From the IMG/VR virus record IMGVR_UViG_3300034198_003482, positions 1-24,743 of that record: a stretch of DNA of 24,743 nt. One strand, given 5' to 3'. Under the pieces are notes generated by a model, which made no database searches, was not told the origin of the DNA, and saw nothing but the letters and a program-made list of their open reading frames with translations. Positions 22,632-24,743 of this stretch are shown in pieces. Both the position numbers and the translations under genes were made by a program. Within the stretch, counting starts at the first letter, position 1. The number at the start of each line of letters is the position of its first letter. Origin of the DNA: a virus.

Positions 22632-22939
22632 AGCCAACCCTCCAACTGTCGTTCTAGGCTGGCAATAAAGGCTTTTTGACCCATTCGTTGGTCGTTTCCG
22701 TGCTTACGGATTACTGCCGTTGGACGGGTGTTTTCATCGCCATATTCGTGAATGTGAGCCTGAGTGTGTTTGTCCTCATCAACAGAAACCTTGAATTCGC
22801 CGCCCTCGTAATCAACGTGCAAGCCAGCGGCTACGCTAGGGTGCCACCCGTGCTGAATAGCGCTCGTCTTTAACTCGTGCTCCATATAAAGAGCAGAGTG
22901 ATTGGCGGCGGTATGTATAGCGTTGTAAATGTGCTTCAC
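22628..22939 (-). CDS. Putative neck / tail-completion protein
   Basis: A 103-residue protein with an N-terminal helix (residues 3-30), a short strand pair AAGLHVDYEGGEFKVSVDED (37-56) and a histidine-rich middle (HTQAHIHEYGDE, 58-69). Its plan, helix then strands then EYGDENTRPTAVIRK, recalls HK97 gp10-type head-tail connector proteins, but that is a loose likeness. Position between the small neck gene and the tail terminator candidate supports a head-tail joining role. GTG start at 22939 overlaps the previous stop by four bases (GTGA). The ribosome site is weak (AGG nine bases away), so coupling is likely. Confidence 0.65.
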   Translation of the reverse strand: MKHIYNAIHTAANHSALYMEHELKTSAIQHGWHPSVAAGLHVDYEGGEFKVSVDEDKHTQAHIHEYGDENTRPTAVIRKHGNDQRMGQKAFIASLERQLEGWL

Positions 22940-23130
22940 TGCTTTTTGCCTATTGACTTGGGGATTTGATGTTGCTGATTTACATAACCTGCCGCTATTT
23001 GGGCTACCATTGCCTCTTGGCGGTTATTAGGACGATACCCAGTGGCTCCTCGAACGAACTCTTTACGTTCGTCAAATAGGTAGTAGTCGTTGACCCTATC
23101 CCACCAAGGCTTGAAATCCCTAGCAAACAT
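22936..23130 (-). CDS. Small hypothetical protein at the head of the tail operon
   Basis: A 64-residue protein I cannot assign. It starts with an aromatic, charged segment FKPWWDRVNDYYLFDERKEF, has a short RGATGYRPNNRQ turn, an Ala/Val helix (37-50) and a basic end IPKSIGKKQ. No metal site or membrane segment is visible. It is the first gene after the terminator-like hairpin at 23204-23233 and is followed by a GTGA overlap, so it probably opens the neck/tail transcription unit. The ATG at 23130 has only a weak ribosome site (GGGG seven bases upstream), but no better start is available. Confidence 0.65.
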   Translation of the reverse strand: MFARDFKPWWDRVNDYYLFDERKEFVRGATGYRPNNRQEAMVAQIAAGYVNQQHQIPKSIGKKQ

Positions 23131-23154
23131 CGCAAAACCCCAATCAGAGGCGGC

Positions 23155-23160
23155 AGTATA
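23155..23160 (-). promoter_or_regulatory. Possible -10 promoter element
   Basis: On the minus strand TATACT lies 24 bases upstream of the ATG of the small gene at 23130 and downstream of the hairpin terminator. This is where a promoter for the neck/tail genes would be needed. There is no good -35 hexamer 16-18 bases upstream, so the call is weak. It could depend on a phage-encoded or activated polymerase. Confidence 0.25.
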
Positions 23161-23203
23161 ACTAACAAGTTAGAAGGTTCCGCACGGATACCTACAACTA
23201 AAG

Positions 23204-23233
23204 GATAAAGAAATGCCCCGCTAAAAGCAGGGC
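23204..23233 (-). terminator. Rho-independent-like terminator after the lysine-rich cassette
   Basis: On the minus strand, GCCCTGC TTTTA GCGGGGC forms a seven-base-pair stem (one U-G wobble) with a five-base loop at 23215-23233, followed by the U-rich ATTTCTTTA. It lies about 60 bases after the last lysine-rich gene and in the largest gene-free gap of the window (165 bases). It would separate transcription of the head-side genes from the neck/tail genes. The U tract is imperfect, so read-through is possible. Confidence 0.65.
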
Positions 23234-23295
23234 AAATCAAAGTTATTTTTGTATCCGACAGAACGTCCGACAGCGTTTCAAATATAACGATTTCG

Positions 23296-23529
23296 TTACT
23301 TTTTGTCCTTGATACGCTTTGCCAAAGCATTGTCCTTTTTAGTGTCTTCCTTTTTGGACATTGACTTGTCTTTGTCCATCTTGGCGTCTTTCTTTTTGAA
23401 CTCAGACTTTTGAGCAGGGGTCATACCCTTCATCGTCTTTTCGTCTTGCTTTTTGTCAGCCTTTGAGCCGATGTAGCCCTTTGACTTCTTACATTCGGCA
23501 CATTTGCCGCAGGTGCACTTTTTAGCCAT
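23296..23529 (-). CDS. Lysine-rich mini-protein with N-terminal cysteine cluster
   Basis: A 77-residue, extremely basic protein: about a third of residues are Lys, mixed with Asp, Glu, Ser and Met. The N-terminus carries C5, C7, C10 and C13 (CxCxxCxxC), a likely metal-binding knuckle. The rest looks disordered and could bind DNA or RNA. Function unknown. It is the last gene of the lysine-rich cassette and is followed by the terminator-like hairpin. ATG at 23529 shares a base with the previous stop (TAATG). AAAGG lies nine bases upstream. Its cysteine pattern resembles that of the 18-residue micropeptide three genes upstream. Confidence 0.72.
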   Translation of the reverse strand: MAKKCTCGKCAECKKSKGYIGSKADKKQDEKTMKGMTPAQKSEFKKKDAKMDKDKSMSKKEDTKKDNALAKRIKDKK

Positions 23530-23843
23530 TATTTCTTGCCTTTCTTGGCATCTAGTCGCTTTGACATTGCGGCTGCTTTCTTTTTAGCATCCGCCTTGCT
23601 ACTGGCTCCCCACGCTTGGAGAGATAGTAGAAGTCTTGTTGGGTCTCCATTAGGCTTGCGCTCTGGGCCAGGAGAACCGCCCATACGAGCCAAGAATGAG
23701 GCTCTACGAGGGTTGTCTCCAGACTTTACTGGAGCCTTAAGGTCTGAGCCAGGGTGCGACTTCTCGTAGGACCTACGCCCCTTTTCGTTCAGTCCGCCTT
23801 TAGCGTTCTGACCAGCCTTCTTTTGCCATGCTTCACTAGGCAT
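23529..23843 (-). CDS. Lysine-rich protein (DUF6321-like)
   Basis: A 104-residue basic protein. The first part, SEAWQKKAGQNAKGGLNEKGRRSYEK, then HPGSDLKAPVK (31-41), NPRRASFLARMGG (45-57) and the Ala/Lys tail ending AMSKRLDAKKGKK form a pattern I associate with small phage proteins of the DUF6321 type (from memory, not searched). No function is known to me. The sequence GGLNEKGRRSYEK looks like a short helical, DNA-contacting motif, but that is a guess. ATG at 23843 shares a base with the preceding stop (TAATG). Its placement in a row of basic mini-genes between head-side and neck genes suggests a virion-associated or packaging-linked role (inference). Confidence 0.75.
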   Translation of the reverse strand: MPSEAWQKKAGQNAKGGLNEKGRRSYEKSHPGSDLKAPVKSGDNPRRASFLARMGGSPGPERKPNGDPTRLLLSLQAWGASSKADAKKKAAAMSKRLDAKKGKK

Positions 23844-24007
23844 TATTTCTTCTTCTTTCTAGAAGCAGCCATGTTATCTACGAGATTAGGGTATGGGCGA
23901 CCAGCAGCCTTAGCACGAGCCTTTGCTGATGATTTTTGAGACTTAGACAACGCTTTGTCTTTTTTAGTAGGGTCTGGCGTATCCCAGACTTTCTTTTCTT
24001 TAGCCAC
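23843..24007 (-). CDS. Basic mini-protein with GRPYPNLVDN motif
   Basis: A 54-residue gene on the minus strand, starting GTG at 24007. It encodes AKEKKVWDTPDPTKKDKAL, then SKSQKSSAKARAKAAGRPYP and NLVDNMAASRKKKK. Residues 33-46, AAGRPYPNLVDNMA, resemble a recurring phage mini-protein family with an S-x-x-Q-K-x-x-A-K-x-x-A-K-x-A-G-R-P-Y-P-N pattern (from memory). It is strongly basic and probably binds nucleic acid. The GTG overlaps the last codons of the 18-residue micropeptide gene in another frame. Its TAA shares a base with the next ATG (TAATG). AAAGAG about eight bases upstream may act as ribosome site. The overlaps at both ends and the conserved-looking core argue that it is real in spite of its length. 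Confidence 0.72.
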   Translation of the reverse strand: MAKEKKVWDTPDPTKKDKALSKSQKSSAKARAKAAGRPYPNLVDNMAASRKKKK

Positions 24008-24056
24008 GGGGCTGCTCTTTACCGCACTTGCAGTTTTCGCACTTGCAATCCGTCAT
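24000..24056 (-). CDS. 18-residue cysteine-rich micropeptide
   Basis: A 57-base frame beginning with ATG at 24056, overlapping the HNH-like gene's stop by four bases (ATGA) and ending inside the start of the next mini-gene. It encodes MTDCKCENCKCGKEQPRG. The cysteines C4, C6, C9 and C11 (CxCxxCxC) form a compact metal-binding pattern like that at the N-terminus of the mini-gene ending at 23296. The spacing of stops and starts fits the coupled style of the whole cassette, which supports translation. It could also be a leftover N-terminus of a longer gene. The ribosome site is weak (AGG ten bases upstream), so translation would depend on coupling. Confidence 0.5.
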   Translation of the reverse strand: MTDCKCENCKCGKEQPRG

Positions 24057-24343
24057 TTCTTTTTACCTGCTCTCCGCTTGTTTTCTTTAGCCACGTTCTT
24101 ACTGTGGCTCATTGCTTGTAGGTTAGACCCACGGTCATCACCTGAACGACCTTTGTTGTTTTTGTGGTCGACATCTGTATCTTTGCTCAATTTCCCGTGT
24201 TTGTCTTCATAATCGGCACGGGCTTTGTTTTTGCTAGTGGTGTGCCATTTGCCATCTTTGCCTTTAGTTTTATAGACATAGATGGGTCTGCCACCATTGG
24301 CATCTGAACCCTTGTATGGTCCAAACCTCTTGGTCTCAGCCAC
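24053..24343 (-). CDS. Small HNH-endonuclease-like protein
   Basis: A 96-residue basic protein with an HNH-type core: TDVDHKNNKG (56-65, first His H60), then GDDRGSNLQAM (68-78, Asn N74), and SHSKNVAKEN (79-88), where the third position looks like Asn83 instead of the usual His. The N-terminal part (FGPYKGSDANGGRPIYVYK) has the strands often seen before such cores. HNH proteins near packaging genes can help terminase cut DNA, and others are homing endonucleases. The missing zinc cysteines and H-N-N arrangement leave activity uncertain. GTG start at 24343 shares a base with the preceding stop (TAGTG), with GGGG six bases upstream. Confidence 0.72.
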   Translation of the reverse strand: MAETKRFGPYKGSDANGGRPIYVYKTKGKDGKWHTTSKNKARADYEDKHGKLSKDTDVDHKNNKGRSGDDRGSNLQAMSHSKNVAKENKRRAGKKK

Positions 24344-24561
24344 TACTTGCCCCTGATTTTTGTAATCTTTTTAGGACCCTTGCCAGTAGTGCCGAACTTA
24401 GCCGAGGTGTTACGAGCCGCCACATCGTGCTCGTTTTTAGGTAGAGCGCCTTGGTGATAAGACTTGACAGCCTTTTCTGTTCTACCGTTGTGGTCTTTAG
24501 GGTTTTTTTCGTTAGCCTTTTTTTGAGGCTTTGGTGCTGGTACGTGTGCTTTTTTTGCCAT
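24343..24561 (-). CDS. Lysine-rich mini-protein
   Basis: A 72-residue protein rich in Lys, Asn, His and Pro: AKKAHVPAPKPQKKANEKNP, then HNGRTEKAVKSYHQGALPKN (24-43) and a tail GPKKITKIRGK. No domain recognised. The low-complexity basic composition suggests disorder and nucleic-acid binding (inference). It begins at an ATG at 24561, inside the 3' end of the preceding mini-gene. AAAGG is nine bases upstream. The 50-base overlap with that gene is longer than elsewhere in the window. Confidence 0.7.
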   Translation of the reverse strand: MAKKAHVPAPKPQKKANEKNPKDHNGRTEKAVKSYHQGALPKNEHDVAARNTSAKFGTTGKGPKKITKIRGK

Positions 24562-24679
24562 TTTTCTTCACCTTTTCTGGTAGTTCTTTGCCTTTAGGAG
24601 TGTGCTCTTCCCATTTCTTAGCCATCTGTGGGTCATTGGCATACATCCACTTACGTTGTGCTTTTGATAGAAAAGGCAT
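24512..24679 (-). CDS. Basic mini-protein with AQRKWMYANDP motif
   Basis: A 55-residue gene starting ATG at 24679. It encodes PFLSKAQRKWMYANDPQMAK, then KWEEHTPKGKELPEKVKKNG and a Lys/Ser/Thr tail. The pattern SKAQRKWMYANDP...AKKWEEHTPKGKELPEKV is very like a small protein seen in many phages, where it usually reads S-x-A-Q-R-x-x-x-x-A-x-x-P-x-x-A-x-x-W-x-x-x-T-P (from memory). Its role is unknown to me. AGGA lies eight bases upstream. It shares a base with the upstream gene's stop (TAATG) and its last 16 codons overlap the next gene in another frame. Confidence 0.78.
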   Translation of the reverse strand: MPFLSKAQRKWMYANDPQMAKKWEEHTPKGKELPEKVKKNGKKSTRTSTKASKKG

Positions 24680-24743
24680 TATGCGTTTCCTAACGTAGTT
24701 ACTGTTCCTGATGAGCCTCGGTACTTGAGAGCACCAGCCTCAA
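24679..24743 (-). CDS. C-terminal end of an upstream gene (partial)
   Basis: The last 20 codons of a frame running off the right edge, encoding EAGALKYRGSSGTVTTLGNA and ending with TAA at 24679, which overlaps the next ATG (TAATG). The ending KYRGSSGTVTTLGNA looks like that of a phage structural protein, perhaps a capsid or decoration protein, given that head genes normally lie upstream of neck genes. Too little is present to name it. Confidence 0.6.
   Translation of the reverse strand, partial: EAGALKYRGSSGTVTTLGNA

Noticed and set aside
23254-23273. Two copies of TCCGACAG, 4 bases apart
   Set aside because: Only two short copies with no associated gene or further unit; likely chance.
23004-23330. 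108-codon minus-strand frame crossing the 165-base gap
   Set aside because: It overlaps two better genes, runs through the terminator-like hairpin and has no recognisable motif; a chance frame.

Overview
The window is one contiguous piece of a tailed double-stranded DNA phage with a contractile tail (myovirus morphotype). Every gene I can support lies on the minus strand, so transcription runs from the right edge (position 24743) to the left edge (position 1). Genes are packed tightly, with many stop/start overlaps (ATGA, TAATG, TAGTG) and frequent GTG starts. There is no tRNA, rRNA, CRISPR array, insertion sequence, integrase or host gene. Base composition looks mildly AT-rich by eye (not computed). 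The host cannot be read directly. The MTPRER-type chaperone extension and the YFDG carbohydrate-binding-like domain remind me of actinobacterial phages, so an actinobacterial host, perhaps aquatic, is a weak guess.

Reading in the direction of transcription: (1) 24743-23296 holds the last codons of an upstream structural gene and then a run of seven tiny genes, mostly very lysine-rich (18 to 104 codons). They include a predicted HNH-like protein and two cysteine-cluster mini-proteins. A hairpin terminator follows at 23204-23233. (2) 23130-21972 holds three neck or tail-completion candidates. (3) 21928-18765 holds the tail sheath, tail tube and a tail assembly chaperone whose second half is in the +1 frame, so a programmed frameshift is expected. 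(4) 18762-15826 is the tape measure protein, which carries an M23 metallopeptidase domain and a lysozyme-like domain that seems to lack its catalytic glutamate. (5) 15826-8990 is the baseplate: a CIS-tube-like protein, a LysM protein, a gpD/gp27-like hub, a gp25-like wedge, a gpJ-like wedge with extra domains, an OB-fold spike-like protein fused to a jelly-roll-like domain, and a small fibre-like protein. (6) 8982-6958 is a gpI-like protein with two carbohydrate-binding-like domains. (7) 6945-6679 is a small membrane protein. (8) 6679-465 is the replication block: a winged-helix protein, a DnaC-like helicase loader, a SWIM zinc-finger protein, an unknown, a DnaB-like helicase, a DnaG-like primase and a SNF2-type helicase, followed by a coiled-coil unknown at the left edge.

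The genes combine as a virion-assembly module followed on the same strand by a replication module. Sheath, tube, chaperone and tape measure build the tail. The CIS-tube/LysM/hub/spike/wedge proteins build the baseplate, and the gpI-like and fibre-like proteins probably form its outer, host-facing parts. The loader, helicase, primase and winged-helix protein form a self-supplied replication-initiation set. I see no defence or other accessory system. The most interesting items are the RF2-like +1 frameshift site in the chaperone gene, the lysine-rich mini-gene cassette with its 18-residue cysteine-rich micropeptide, the apparent active-site loss in the tape measure lysozyme domain, and the split Afp7-like baseplate pair.
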